64,000 nucleotides of DNA from Meiothermus ruber DSM 1279 (GCF_000024425.1 NC_013946.1:1364001-1428000); one strand, 5' to 3'; shown: positions 30,003 through 40,662, counted from the first letter of the stretch. Program-made: numbers and translations. The notes: generated by a model from the letters alone, not told the origin.

Positions 30003-30026
30003 GCTATATTGCACTGCTGGCAACCG
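30003..30026 (-). promoter_or_regulatory. Candidate promoter of the ileS leader
   Basis: On the minus strand, TATAGC (30008-30003) lies about 17 bp downstream of TTAGCC. The start would fall near 29996, giving a ~340-nt leader that includes the whole T-box. Confidence 0.4.
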
Positions 30027-30077
30027 GCTAACCTGAATGGTAGCAAGCTGCTAATCCCGCGTCAACAACCAAATCAC

Positions 30078-30107
30078 TTGTTTCTCATCGCTGGTCGGCG
30101 ATATACT
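30078..30107 (+). promoter_or_regulatory. Transaldolase promoter
   Basis: TTGTTT (30078-30083), 18-bp spacing, TATACT (30102-30107). An AAGGAG SD lies at 30145-30150, ten bases before the ATG. Confidence 0.6.
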
Positions 30108-30160
30108 CGCCTGGAAAACCCGTTCAAACCTGACCAGAAGCGGGAAGGAGTACATGCGCC

Positions 30161-30811
30161 ATGGATCTGTACCTGGATACTGCTGAAGTGAGTGAAATCA
30201 GAGAGATAGCCGCCTGGGGTGTGCTGGCTGGCGTTACCACCAACCCCTCCCTGATCGCCAGGTCGGGCCGCCCGCTCGAGCCCACCATCAAGGAAATCTG
30301 TCAGATCGTGCAGGGCCCGGTCTCGGCCGAGGTGGTTTCCACCACCGCTGCCGAGATGATCGCCGAGGGACGCCGTTTGGCCGCCATCGATCCGCACGTG
30401 GTGGTCAAGCTGCCCACCACCGTGGATGGCCTTAAGGCTTGCAAAGCGCTTTCTGATGAAGGCATCCGCATCAACATGACCCTGGTGTTCTCGGCCAATC
30501 AGGCCCTGCTATGCGCCAAGGCCGGGGCCTGGTGTGTTTCGCCCTTCCTGGGCCGCATCGACGACATCTCCTGGGAAGGCATGGAATTAATCCGCGAAAT
30601 TGCCGAACTCTTCCAGGTGCAGAACCTCAGCACCCGGATTCTGGCCGCTTCGATCCGCCATCCCCGCCACGTGACCCAGGCGGCCATGCTGGGGGCCGAC
30701 ATCGCCACCATGCCGGCCAAGGTTTTCCAGCAGCTGGTCAAGCACCCCCTGACCGATCTGGGGCTCAAGGCCTTTTTAGAAGACTGGGCCAAAGCCAATC
30801 CAAAAGTATAG
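30161..30811 (+). CDS. Transaldolase (TalC/FSA-like small type)
   Basis: 216 aa class I aldolase of the short transaldolase / fructose-6-phosphate aldolase family, acting in the nonoxidative pentose phosphate pathway. The N-terminus [35 protein letters not shown], the Schiff-base lysine in [39 protein letters not shown] and [10 protein letters not shown] are conserved. FSA and transaldolase activities cannot be separated with certainty from sequence; most bacterial members of this length are transaldolases. rho follows 42 nt later. Confidence 0.92.
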   Translation: MDLYLDTAEVSEIREIAAWGVLAGVTTNPSLIARSGRPLEPTIKEICQIVQGPVSAEVVSTTAAEMIAEGRRLAAIDPHVVVKLPTTVDGLKACKALSDEGIRINMTLVFSANQALLCAKAGAWCVSPFLGRIDDISWEGMELIREIAELFQVQNLSTRILAASIRHPRHVTQAAMLGADIATMPAKVFQQLVKHPLTDLGLKAFLEDWAKANPKV

Positions 30812-30853
30812 AAACGCAAAACCTAAGCAAATAAGCAAAATGGAGTAACCACC

Positions 30854-32200
<1,347 letters not shown>

Positions 32201-32324
32201 GTATACTTCCTCCGGAAGTCATCGGGAACCCAGAAAATGCTCTACGCTACATTCTGAGGTTCCACTAAAGGAGCTGTTGCTTTTTAGGTAACTTCCAAAG
32301 AAAAGCGCAGCCTCGGAGGTTGAC

Positions 32325-33533
32325 TTGGCTATCAGCGAACTCTTGAGCAGTGTTTTGGCGACGGGAATCTTCAGTCTGCCATTGGGGCTGAACCAGCCCA
32401 ACCTGCCTGGAACCGAGATCAAAGTGGGTACACCCGCACGCAAAGGCTGGGTGATCTACACCGTGCGCCCCGGCGATACCCTGAGCCAGATCGCCAGCCG
32501 ATACCGGGTAGATGCCAGGGCCATCATCTACAGCAGCGGTTTACAAAACGCTGTGCTGCGGCCTGGGCAGGAGCTGCGCATCCCTCTGGTTGAAGAGACC
32601 AACGATGAGATCCGCCTCCCCCCCGGCGTTCGGGCCTATGTTGTGCGCAGCGGTGATACCGTAGAATCGATTGCGCGGCGTTTCGACCTTACCATTCTTG
32701 GGCTGGTCTCGGCAAACCCCGGCTTGCAAAGTCTGGATCGCCTCGATGTGGGCTCCACCCTGTACATTCCTACGGGGGAGCCCGGTTTGCTACTACAGCT
32801 CAGGAAAGGGGAGACCATCCACGATCTGGCTCAGCGCTTTGGTCTTTCGGTGAACGAAGTGGCCAAGGCCAACGGACTGGACTCGCCCACCGATGTGCGG
32901 GCCGGCGATTTAATCTTGTTGCCCAGGGTGCAGGCCAGGGCCACCTACCAGCGCCTTCTGCAAATTCAGGAAGCTGAACGCAAGGCCCGTGAAGAGGAAG
33001 CCCGTCGGTTGGCCGAGCAGCGCCGCAAGCAGGAGGAGGCCCGACAAAAGCAATTGGCTGAGCAGCGTCGCTTGCAGGCGCAATCACGGGCGCGCCTGCA
33101 ACAGCAGACGCAAAGCCAACCCCGCCTGCGCCCGGCCAATGCGGTGGTAGCCGCGGCCGGCTACCGCTGGCCGATCTCAAACTTTACCATCACCACCTAC
33201 TTTGGGCGGCGTGGGGTGTTCCAGCGCTTCCATACCGGTATCGACCTGGCCGCGCCTATAGGCACACCCATCTACGCAGCCAGGGCCGGGCAGGTCGATA
33301 CCGCCGGGTGGAGCCGCTATGGTTATGGCTTGCATGTGATTATCAACCACGGTGGGGCACAGGAGACCCTTTATGCCCACATGTCGCGGATTGTGGTTCG
33401 CCCGGGGCAGTGGGTAGATAGGGGAGACCTCATCGGTTATGTGGGCTCGACGGGGTGGAGCACCGGCCCTCACCTGCACTTTGAGGTGCGGGTGGGAGGG
33501 GTGGCCCGTAACCCCTTGGCCTATCTGCCCTAG
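32325..33533 (+). CDS. Triple-LysM M23 (LytM) peptidoglycan endopeptidase
   Basis: 402 aa. Three LysM repeats: WVIYTVRPGDTLSQIASRYR (~44-88), YVVRSGDTVESIARRFDLTI (~105-148) and LLLQLRKGETIHDLAQRFGL (~155-200). Then a Glu/Gln/Arg coiled coil (~210-265), then an M23 domain with zinc ligands in RFHTGIDLAAPIG (HxxxD) and GPHLHFEVRVGG (HxH). The start is TTG at 32325, with GGAGG five bases upstream. No typical signal peptide is visible at the N-terminus, only a short hydrophobic stretch, so export is uncertain. Function: cleavage of peptide crosslinks or activation of an amidase, as for NlpD/EnvC-like proteins. Confidence 0.88.
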   Translation: MAISELLSSVLATGIFSLPLGLNQPNLPGTEIKVGTPARKGWVIYTVRPGDTLSQIASRYRVDARAIIYSSGLQNAVLRPGQELRIPLVEETNDEIRLPPGVRAYVVRSGDTVESIARRFDLTILGLVSANPGLQSLDRLDVGSTLYIPTGEPGLLLQLRKGETIHDLAQRFGLSVNEVAKANGLDSPTDVRAGDLILLPRVQARATYQRLLQIQEAERKAREEEARRLAEQRRKQEEARQKQLAEQRRLQAQSRARLQQQTQSQPRLRPANAVVAAAGYRWPISNFTITTYFGRRGVFQRFHTGIDLAAPIGTPIYAARAGQVDTAGWSRYGYGLHVIINHGGAQETLYAHMSRIVVRPGQWVDRGDLIGYVGSTGWSTGPHLHFEVRVGGVARNPLAYLP

Positions 33534-33646
33534 AGCCAGGTATGCGCTTTTCTATGCGCATTGAGCCTTTTGCTGATGGGCCGGCGTCGTGATCCCTCGA
33601 CTGGAAACTAACCTAAACGCTCGTAAACCCGTAAACTGGTAGCGAC

Positions 33647-34273
33647 ATGTTTTTCTTTGAGCTCCTAGGTAGAGATCCCTTGGCCTATCTGGTGGCCTTT
33701 GCCGCCGCTGCTTTTGGCCTGGTTGTTCATAACCTGTTCCAAGCCTATCTGGCTGACCGCTACAAAGACAGCGACCCCAGGCGTTACGGCTTCCTAACGG
33801 TGGAGCCAAGGGTACACCTGGATGGTCTGGGTCTTATTTTCCTGGCGCTGCTTGGCTTTGGCTTTCCACGCCTGGTTCCCTGGCGGCTGTATGGCTCCAG
33901 AGGAGCCCAGACCGCGCTGATGGGGCCGCTGGGGTTCTTTGTGGCTGCCTTCTTTTACATCTTACTCGGAAGGCTTCTGGACAGCCTGGGGCCGGCGACC
34001 TCGAGCATTGCCCTGGGCTTGACGGTAGCCGGTTCCCTGATGATCAGCCATGCCGCGGTCTATTTATTTCCCGTGCCTCCCCTGGATGGGGCAAGGGTGG
34101 TGTATGCGATTGGCAGCCCTGAAGCGCGGCGTTTTATGGATCAGCTACAAAGCTATGGCTTTGTGGGCTTTTTTCTTATCTTCCTGGTTTTGAATCTGAC
34201 CGGGATTCTGCCGGCCATCCGGGAGGGCCTGAGTGGTTTGCTGAACAGCCTGTTTGCTGCGATTGGCTTGTAG
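33647..34273 (+). CDS. Inactive site-2 protease (M50) homologue
   Basis: 208 aa polytopic membrane protein. It aligns with the following gene almost residue for residue, including the C-terminal FPVPPLDGARVVYAIG, equal to LPIPPLDGSKI of active S2P. The zinc-protease motif HExxH is replaced: His28 stays but Asn29 and Gln32 stand where Glu29 and His32 lie in the neighbour (HNLFQ against HEWGH). It therefore cannot be an ordinary zinc protease. Its stop TAG abuts the next ATG, implying translation coupling and probably a partner role, like other pseudoproteases. Function inferred. Confidence 0.78.
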   Translation: MFFFELLGRDPLAYLVAFAAAAFGLVVHNLFQAYLADRYKDSDPRRYGFLTVEPRVHLDGLGLIFLALLGFGFPRLVPWRLYGSRGAQTALMGPLGFFVAAFFYILLGRLLDSLGPATSSIALGLTVAGSLMISHAAVYLFPVPPLDGARVVYAIGSPEARRFMDQLQSYGFVGFFLIFLVLNLTGILPAIREGLSGLLNSLFAAIGL

Positions 34274-34927
34274 ATGGGTTTACTGCCGCTCTTGCAAAGC
34301 GACCCCCTGGCTTTTGTGCTGGTGGTGCTGGTGTTGTTGATCTCACTGGCCCTGCACGAGTGGGGGCACGCCATCACGGCGCTGTGGATGGGCGATTCGA
34401 CCGCCAAAGACCAGGGCCGGGTAACCCTCAACCCCATCAAGCACCTGGATCTCATCGGCTCCATTATGATTCTCCTGGTTGGTTTTGGCTGGGCTAAGCC
34501 CGTGCCTATTTATCCACCCAATTTTCGCCAGTATCGCCTTGGGCTTTTTGTGGTCTCGATAGCGGGAATTTGCATTAATTTATGCATTGCCACCTTACTC
34601 GCCGGACTGCTGCGCTGGATGCTTGTATCCGGTCTTTTAGAGAACCCCAGCCATGGCGTCTTAATCGTAGCCCAGGCTATGGCTGTGGCAGCCAGCATCA
34701 ATCTGACCTTAGCGGTGTTCAATCTACTGCCTATTCCACCCCTGGATGGCTCCAAAATTTTGCAAAGCTTTCTCCCCTTGCGCTGGCACCCTTACATTTG
34801 GCGCTTGGAAGCAAACCCCACCTATGCCATTGTGGCCATGCTGTTGCTGCTGACAGTGTTCCGGCAACCCCTGGGTAGCTTTCTCGGCCTGGTGCGGACG
34901 TGGTTTTTTGATGCCTTTGGTCTTTGA
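34274..34927 (+). CDS. Site-2 protease family intramembrane metalloprotease
   Basis: 217 aa, M50 family. HEWGH at 28-32 supplies two zinc ligands and the catalytic Glu; LLPIPPLDGSKILQSF carries the third acidic ligand near residue 155. Several transmembrane segments surround these (VLVVLVLLISLAL, LGLFVVSIAGICINL, VAMLLLLTVF). This short form resembles the YwhC-type group. Its substrate (often an anti-sigma factor) is unknown; no anti-sigma gene is nearby. It directly follows the inactive paralogue. Confidence 0.9.
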   Translation: MGLLPLLQSDPLAFVLVVLVLLISLALHEWGHAITALWMGDSTAKDQGRVTLNPIKHLDLIGSIMILLVGFGWAKPVPIYPPNFRQYRLGLFVVSIAGICINLCIATLLAGLLRWMLVSGLLENPSHGVLIVAQAMAVAASINLTLAVFNLLPIPPLDGSKILQSFLPLRWHPYIWRLEANPTYAIVAMLLLLTVFRQPLGSFLGLVRTWFFDAFGL

Positions 34928-35024
34928 CAACGACCAGCATCCAACCAATTGCTCAAAAGTCTGGGTGGTCGGCGGCTGATTGAAGAAGCGAGCTGGTGGA
35001 AAGTGTTTTCTGCCAAAACGTAAG

Positions 35025-35062
35025 AAAAAACCCGACAGGGTTAGGCACGGCCCTGCCGGGTT
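35025..35062 (-). terminator. Intrinsic terminator of sucCD
   Basis: AACCCGaCAGGG (35029-35040) and CCCTGcCGGGTT (35051-35062) form an 11-bp stem with one mismatch. On the minus strand it runs into TTTTTTCTT, giving a strong terminator 12 bp past the sucD stop. Confidence 0.85.
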
Positions 35063-35074
35063 GCGGCTGCAAGG

Positions 35075-35947
35075 CTAGCCAAGTTTGGCGCGCACCAGCT
35101 CCACGATATCGTCGATGGTATCGGCTACGGGTATGTTGGCCTCGGCGAAGGCGGCCAGCTTGCTTTCCGGGGTGCCGACACTCCCCATGATGATGGCCCC
35201 AGCGTGGCCCATTTTCTTGCCCTTGGGGGCGCTGCGCCCACCAATAAAACCTACCACCGGCTTCTTCATGTGCTCCTTAACGTAGGCGGCGGCGTCCTCC
35301 TCATCGGAGCCGCCAATCTCGCCGCAAAGCACAACCGCGTGGGTTTCTGGGTCTTCGTTGAAGAGGGGCAGCAGGTCTTTGAAGGTGGTGCCGATGATGG
35401 GGTCGCCCCCGATACCAATACAGGTGGAGATGCCATACCCTGCGTCCGACAGGGCCTTGGCGGTTTCGTAGGTAACGGTGCCCGAGCGGGAGATCAGCCC
35501 AACCCGACCTTTCTTGAATACGCTGGCAGGCATGATGCCCAGCTTGCACTCTTCGGGGGTGATAAGGCCAGGGCAGTTGCCCCCAATTAGGCGGACGTTC
35601 TGCATGGCCTTGATCTCGGCCACGGCTTTGACCATATCCAGGGTGGGGATGCCCTCAGTGATCAGCACCACCAAGGGTATACCGGCATGTGCTGCTTCGA
35701 GGGCCGCATCGGCCGCGGCTGGAGCGGGCACAAAAATAATAGAGGCATCCACCCGGTGGTGAGCGGTGGCTTCCTTCACGGTGTCGTAGACCGGCACCCC
35801 CAGCATGGTCTGGCCTCCTTTGCCGGGGGTTACACCCGCGACCACCTTGGTGCCAGCCTTCATCATGGCCTCGGTGTGGAAGGCCCCTTCACGTCCGGTA
35901 ATGCCTTGCACGATGACCTGGGTGTCTTTGTTGACCAGGATGCTCAC
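35075..35947 (-). CDS. sucD: Succinyl-CoA synthetase, alpha subunit
   Basis: 290 aa. Catalyses, with SucC, the NDP/NTP-linked interconversion of succinyl-CoA and succinate in the TCA cycle. N-terminal CoA-binding Rossmann part ([20 protein letters not shown]), [20 protein letters not shown], and the phosphorylated histidine in [12 protein letters not shown] near residue 245. The ATG overlaps the sucC stop by 4 nt. Confidence 0.97.
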   Translation of the reverse strand: MSILVNKDTQVIVQGITGREGAFHTEAMMKAGTKVVAGVTPGKGGQTMLGVPVYDTVKEATAHHRVDASIIFVPAPAAADAALEAAHAGIPLVVLITEGIPTLDMVKAVAEIKAMQNVRLIGGNCPGLITPEECKLGIMPASVFKKGRVGLISRSGTVTYETAKALSDAGYGISTCIGIGGDPIIGTTFKDLLPLFNEDPETHAVVLCGEIGGSDEEDAAAYVKEHMKKPVVGFIGGRSAPKGKKMGHAGAIIMGSVGTPESKLAAFAEANIPVADTIDDIVELVRAKLG

Positions 35948-37080
35948 TTCGTACCTCCCGTCATCGAGATGATGGCTTTGGCGGCTTCAACCGAGGTGGG
36001 GTACATATACACGGGGCGGCCTTTCAGAAGGGTTTTGGCTTCTTCCTCGGCAGTACCGGCGACGCGCATAGCCACTGGTTTGGTGAGGAGGCCTTCATCC
36101 AGCGCGCGAATGACACCCTTGGCGACCTCGTCGGCACGGGTAATGCCTCCAAAAATGTTGATGAAGACGCCTTTCACGTCGGGGTCTTTAAGCACTACTT
36201 TGAGCGCGTTGTACACGATGTCGGCTTTGGCACCGCCTCCGATATCCAGGAAATTGGCTGCCTTGCCGCCGCAGCGCTGAACCAGGTCGAGGGTGTACAT
36301 GACCAGCCCGGCGCCGTTGCCGATAACGCCAATGTTGCCGTCGAGCTTGACGTAACTAAAGCCGTAGTTGGATGCCTCGACCTCGAGGGGGTGCTCGGCC
36401 TCGAACTCGCGCAGCGGGGTCAGGTCGGGGTGGCGGTAGAGGGCGTTGTCATCCAGCACAATTTTGGCGTCGGCAGCGACCACCTCGCCGGAGTCGGTGA
36501 TTACCAGCGGGTTGATCTCGGCGGTAGAAGCATCAATACCCACATAAGCCTGGTAGAGTTTGACCAGCACATCGGCCAGCTTGTTGAGGTTGCCCTCCAT
36601 GCCAGCGCGTTTAACCAGCTCGCGCGCTTCAAAGGGGCGCAGGCCCTTATGAGGGTCGATGGGGTATTTGATCAGGGCTTGAGGGCGGGTGGCTGCCACC
36701 TCTTCGATGTCCACTCCCCCTTCCTTGGAGAGCATTAACACCACCCGCTGGCTCACCCGATCCAGGATCATGCCTGCGTAGTATTCCTTTGCAATGTGCA
36801 GACCCTTGGCCACCAGGACTTTCTTGGTGATAAAGCCGTTGATGTTAAGGCCCAGTATCTGGGTGGCCTTTTCACGGGCCTCTTCAGGGGTTCGGGCTAG
36901 CTTGACGCCCCCGGCCTTGCCTCTCCCACCGGTGTGCACCTGGGCTTTGATGACCACCAGGTCGCCGTACTCGCTGGCGATTTGCTTGGCCTCGTCGGCA
37001 GTAAAGGCGATCTTGCCGGGGGGAACCGGGATGCCGTACTTGGCGAGGATCTCTTTGGCCTGATACTCGTGTAGGTTCAC
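35944..37080 (-). CDS. sucC: Succinyl-CoA synthetase, beta subunit
   Basis: 378 aa, ATP-grasp subunit of succinyl-CoA synthetase. [20 protein letters not shown] at the N-terminus, [20 protein letters not shown] (nucleotide binding), [20 protein letters not shown], and [20 protein letters not shown] with [17 protein letters not shown] near the C-terminus. Possible -10 TATAAT on the minus strand at 37137-37142; no strong -35 is seen. Confidence 0.97.
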   Translation of the reverse strand: MNLHEYQAKEILAKYGIPVPPGKIAFTADEAKQIASEYGDLVVIKAQVHTGGRGKAGGVKLARTPEEAREKATQILGLNINGFITKKVLVAKGLHIAKEYYAGMILDRVSQRVVLMLSKEGGVDIEEVAATRPQALIKYPIDPHKGLRPFEARELVKRAGMEGNLNKLADVLVKLYQAYVGIDASTAEINPLVITDSGEVVAADAKIVLDDNALYRHPDLTPLREFEAEHPLEVEASNYGFSYVKLDGNIGVIGNGAGLVMYTLDLVQRCGGKAANFLDIGGGAKADIVYNALKVVLKDPDVKGVFINIFGGITRADEVAKGVIRALDEGLLTKPVAMRVAGTAEEEAKTLLKGRPVYMYPTSVEAAKAIISMTGGTK

Positions 37081-37136
37081 ACTTGCCTCCGTGGATTTGG
37101 GTTTGCCAACCTAACGGCTACGCACTGCCGCTCGCC

Positions 37137-37142
37137 ATTATA
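37137..37142 (-). promoter_or_regulatory. sucCD -10 box
   Basis: TATAAT on the minus strand, 57-62 bp upstream of the sucC ATG. A matching -35 is not evident. Confidence 0.5.
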
Positions 37143-37220
37143 AGTTCTTTTTCACAGGGTATGCGAAACCGGGTGGTACAACCCTAAGCAGAGCCCTGCT
37201 GCACTGGTAACTCGAGGGGT

Positions 37221-39773
37221 TTACCTACATAGATCGTTGCGGCAAATATCCAGCACCGCCCAGTCGCGTCCCGGCTGGTTGCGCACCACCAGTTTTACCC
37301 ACAACGTACCGCCCTCGGCCCAGTAACGGTCTCCGGTACTGTTATCGAAATCGCTGCGTGAGGCCGCTCGAGCCAGCTTATTGCGGTTATCTATCCAGTA
37401 ATCACGGTAGATGAACGGCTCCCCGTTGTAAGGGATGGCCAGGTTGATGAACTCGCCCGGGGCGCTGTCGTCAAAGCGCAGCCTAAGCTTGTTGGGCATG
37501 TCTCCAGTTAAGCTGAGCGTGTAGCTGCGACCCTTGATCACGGTGGCCCCAAACTCGGTGTTGGCTCCCTCCTGAGGTCGGCCCCACATGCGGAAGACCG
37601 GGTTGCTGCCGTCGTTGCGTTGCAGGGAGACCGGGGCGATGTCACCGCCGCTTTGGTTGTAAATATACAGGCGCCCGTAGCTGTAGTTGCAAATTCCGGC
37701 GTTCCAGTCAGTCCTAATTTCGCAGTTGGTGTCGAGCAAGAAGGGGGTGTTGAGCACGATGGCATGGCCGGGGTGGCCCCCCACCGAACCATCGATATCC
37801 ACAAAAACCGCACCCCGGTAGCCATCGGCGCTATCATCGTTGGCAATTTCTTCAGGGGTGGGCTCTGGACGTGGAGGCAGGTAGACGGGCTTGGCGTTGG
37901 TGAAGCGCGCGCCCTCGGCGAAGTTGCGGCTGTCAATGGCAAAGTCGGTGAAGCGCAGGTAGCTCAGGGCCCCGGCCTCGCGGGTGGCGGTTTGGCTGCC
38001 CTGGGCGTTCTGGATTTGCAGGGGCTGGAAGTTGAAAAACTGCACATTGCGGAAACCGATTTTGCCGTCGTAGAACTCGAAGCCGCGAATGGGGAAGTTG
38101 TCCTGGATGGGGCCGCCGCTGCTGGCCGCCCAGGGCCTGGGCAGGCTGCGTCCGTCGCTACCGCGGAACTCCCAGTTTTCGGGAAAGCCTTTATTGGCGC
38201 TATCGCCCACCACCAGCGAGTCTTCCAGGGTGCTTTCTTGTGAGGCGAAGGTCACCCCGATGGCGTTATCGGCCAGTTTAGCCCCGGTGACCTTGTGGTT
38301 GATGCCGCGCAGCCAGGCGGCGTTGCCTCGGTTTTTGTAGGCGGTGAAGTTTTTGAACTCGGCGACTATGGGCGGGTTTTCGGTGTTGCTGTTACTTGGA
38401 TTGCTAGGATTGGTGCGGGGGTTGTAGACGGTGGGCTCAGCGGCCAGGGTATTTTTGTTGGGGCCGCGGTCGACCATCAGGCCATCCCAGTTGGAGTGGG
38501 CCACATTCCCCGAGAACTCGCCCAATGGGGTGCGGCGGGGCCAGATGGTGGTGGTGGCCGAGGGGCCGGTGGGATTTTCGGGCAATGCGTACCAGAAACC
38601 GGTGTGATCGGAGCCGGCGGCCACGTTGTTGCGCACGATGTTGTCGGGGTGGGTGATCCAGAAGGTGGCGGGGGTTTTATCGGTGGGGATTACACCCAGC
38701 TCGCCCTTGGCCGGGTCGGGTTTGCGGGTCAGGATGCCCAGGTTGCCCTCGATGAGGTTTTTGCTCTCGGCGCCGTCCTCGAGGAAGTAGCAGTGGCCCA
38801 GGGTGTTATAGGCCACGTTGCCGACGACCTCGACCTCGCTGGTGCCGTGAATGGTTACGCAGCGGTTAAAGGACTCGTGGATGGAGGAATTTTTGATGTA
38901 CTGCCCCGGCGCCCGGCCCATCAGGTGCCAGTGGATGGGGTAGCGGGCCAGGGTGTTGCGCTGCCCCATGCGGTAGAGTTCTACACCTGAAACCCGCATA
39001 GTGCTGCCCATCATGGCCATGATGTGCCCGCCAAAACCGGAGCTGCTCGATGAATCGTCCCCCCGGATCAGGATGTTGCGGGAGAGCAGCCCCACCTCGC
39101 CCCGCTGGTCTACCCCGTAGGTGATCTCGCCAAAATGGGGGTACCTGAGGGGGGCATCCAGGGTGAGGGTATTGCCGCTGATGGCCTGGATGGTGCGCAC
39201 CTCGGCCTGTCGGGGGTTGTAATCGGTGGAGGCCAGCACGATGCGGTCGCCCACGCGCCAGCCGCTGGCGTCCAGCACGGTGATCTGGGTGGCGCCAGCG
39301 GGGGCGGTCTGGGCCAGTTTGGTCCAGCCTTTGCGCGGCTCGCCATGCAAGTCCAGGCTGCCCCCCATCACCCCCAGCACCTTGGTGCCCATACCCATCT
39401 GGTCTTCGTCGGGGTTGCTGCCGGTGAGGGTGATGACGGCCCGGTTGCGGAAGGGCTGGTTGGGGGTGCCGACCTCGAGCTTCCCGTGCACCATAATCCA
39501 GTCGGCGCTCAGCTCCAGGTCTCGGTTATCGAAGCGCAAAACGCCGTTGATGGTCAGGCCCTTGAGGGGGGGCGGGCTTACGTCGAGCACCACAGCCAGA
39601 TCGGGGGGAATCACCACCACCTCGCCGGCGCGGGGCGGCTGCCCGCTGGGCCAGGTGCGGGGATCCGACCACATACCAGTACGGCTGGGGTTGGGGCCGT
39701 TGGGGGTGCCTGCGCTATCGGTGTTGCAGGCAGTTAGCATAACCATTATTAGCAGACCTAGCCAGTGCTTCAT
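37221..39773 (-). CDS. G8-domain lipoprotein related to CEMIP/TMEM2
   Basis: 850 aa. Lipoprotein signal MKHWLGLLIMVMLTAC, lipidated Cys16. A G8 domain follows (~34-118) with the typical MWSDPRTWPSGQPPRAGEVV, LKGLTINGVLRFDNRDLEL and ADWIMVHGKLEVGT. After this comes a long right-handed parallel beta-helix region with RYPIHWHLMGRAPGQYIKNS (near residue 275), the same motif region as the conserved YPIHFH of animal CEMIP/TMEM2 and PKHD1L1. In animals G8 proteins bind or cut hyaluronan; the bacterial substrate is unknown. SD AGAGGAG precedes the ATG. It stands alone. Confidence 0.85.
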   Translation of the reverse strand: MKHWLGLLIMVMLTACNTDSAGTPNGPNPSRTGMWSDPRTWPSGQPPRAGEVVVIPPDLAVVLDVSPPPLKGLTINGVLRFDNRDLELSADWIMVHGKLEVGTPNQPFRNRAVITLTGSNPDEDQMGMGTKVLGVMGGSLDLHGEPRKGWTKLAQTAPAGATQITVLDASGWRVGDRIVLASTDYNPRQAEVRTIQAISGNTLTLDAPLRYPHFGEITYGVDQRGEVGLLSRNILIRGDDSSSSSGFGGHIMAMMGSTMRVSGVELYRMGQRNTLARYPIHWHLMGRAPGQYIKNSSIHESFNRCVTIHGTSEVEVVGNVAYNTLGHCYFLEDGAESKNLIEGNLGILTRKPDPAKGELGVIPTDKTPATFWITHPDNIVRNNVAAGSDHTGFWYALPENPTGPSATTTIWPRRTPLGEFSGNVAHSNWDGLMVDRGPNKNTLAAEPTVYNPRTNPSNPSNSNTENPPIVAEFKNFTAYKNRGNAAWLRGINHKVTGAKLADNAIGVTFASQESTLEDSLVVGDSANKGFPENWEFRGSDGRSLPRPWAASSGGPIQDNFPIRGFEFYDGKIGFRNVQFFNFQPLQIQNAQGSQTATREAGALSYLRFTDFAIDSRNFAEGARFTNAKPVYLPPRPEPTPEEIANDDSADGYRGAVFVDIDGSVGGHPGHAIVLNTPFLLDTNCEIRTDWNAGICNYSYGRLYIYNQSGGDIAPVSLQRNDGSNPVFRMWGRPQEGANTEFGATVIKGRSYTLSLTGDMPNKLRLRFDDSAPGEFINLAIPYNGEPFIYRDYWIDNRNKLARAASRSDFDNSTGDRYWAEGGTLWVKLVVRNQPGRDWAVLDICRNDLCR

Positions 39774-39937
39774 CGAAATCTCCTCTAATGCTCTCTTAGA
39801 AAAGTGGCCCCTGCAAGGGTGTTTATGCAGCTAACTTTCAAGATACGGGTCAAGTAACTCTAATTTGTTTGGTGCTGCATTAAGACTCGCTTCATCAATT
39901 AAGCACAAACCCTGCTGCAAGGACCACCCCAGCGGCC

Positions 39938-39966
39938 TAGACAAAGCGTCACGTCCGCTCTATACT
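39938..39966 (+). promoter_or_regulatory. tRNA-Pro promoter
   Basis: TAGACA (39938-39943), 17-bp spacing, TATACT (39961-39966), 16 bp before the mature tRNA. Confidence 0.7.
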
Positions 39967-39982
39967 CAGTACTCGCTGGCGC

Positions 39983-40059
39983 CGAGGAGTAGCGCAGCCT
40001 GGTAGCGCACCTGCTTCGGGAGCAGGGGGTCGCTGGTTCGAATCCAGTCTCCTCGACCA
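39983..40059 (+). tRNA. tRNA-Pro (anticodon CGG)
   Basis: Full cloverleaf of 77 nt with encoded CCA. Acceptor stem CGAGGAG/CTCCTCG, D arm GCGC-AGCCTGGTA-GCGC, anticodon arm CCTGC-TTCGGGA-GCAGG (anticodon CGG at positions 34-36), T arm GCTGG-TTCGAAT-CCAGT, then A and CCA. Decodes CCG, fitting a GC-rich genome. Confidence 0.96.
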
Positions 40060-40089
40060 ACTCAACCGGTGCGACGTGCCACTAGACCC

Positions 40090-40109
40090 GAACCCGAAGG
40101 CTCGGGTTC
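40090..40109 (+). terminator. Hairpin after tRNA-Pro
   Basis: GAACCCGA (40090-40097), loop AGGC, TCGGGTTC (40102-40109): perfect 8-bp stem, followed by only a short TCT, so termination strength is uncertain. Confidence 0.55.
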
Positions 40110-40227
40110 TCACCCGGTTAAAATAACGCTCGGTAAAACTCGGAAAGGGTTAAACTAAAGCCCTGCAAGCTAGATACGAGGTCGGGGGTGCCTTTTTTGA
40201 GGCGCACCTGTACGAAACGGTTGGGTT

Positions 40228-40602
40228 ATGAAGCGTTTTCTAGTGGTTGTCAGCGCCCTCATGGTTGTAGGGATGGCTGTTGCGCAGTCGAGCCCCTACC
40301 GCTTGAGGGTGCTGTCCTGGAGCTGTCAGGCCTTTGCACGCGGGGTGCTGATTCAGGGCACGGTGCGCAATATCAGCCCCCGGCCTTTGCAGGACTTGCG
40401 GGTGAGTGCTCGAGTGATTGGCCCAGGGCTGCGCATGGCCGCTAACTCGGCGCCCCTGCAGGATCGCAACCTAATGCCGGGGGAGTCGGCGCGCTTTGAG
40501 CTGCGGGTTCGCACCAATTTTGATTCGGTGAGCCGTTGTGAGCTGTGGTTCCGCAATCCTCGAGTGATCCAGATCGCCACCCTGGTGCCCAATCCCCGTT
40601 GA
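40228..40602 (+). CDS. Small exported protein, FxLYD-like (paralogue 1)
   Basis: 124 aa. Signal peptide MKRFLVVVSALMVVGMAVAQ, then a ~100-residue beta-sandwich with the early motif RLRVLSWSCQAFARGVLIQG, a conserved NIS.RPLQDLRVSARVI strand pair, and a late CELWFRNPRVIQI. Two cysteines (WSC and CEL) are conserved with the next gene and may form a disulfide. This domain style is like FxLYD-type surface proteins. No catalytic residues are recognised. Confidence 0.75.
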   Translation: MKRFLVVVSALMVVGMAVAQSSPYRLRVLSWSCQAFARGVLIQGTVRNISPRPLQDLRVSARVIGPGLRMAANSAPLQDRNLMPGESARFELRVRTNFDSVSRCELWFRNPRVIQIATLVPNPR

Positions 40603-40662
40603 GCGCCCGGAGGCGCAACGCCTGGGTCTCTGGGTTCCGCTATCTTTGGTAGCATTGGCGGT

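Noticed and set aside
37168-37184. GGGTGGTAC string resembling a T-box core on the plus strand
   Set aside because: No plus-strand gene follows and no stem I or specifier can be built; chance match.
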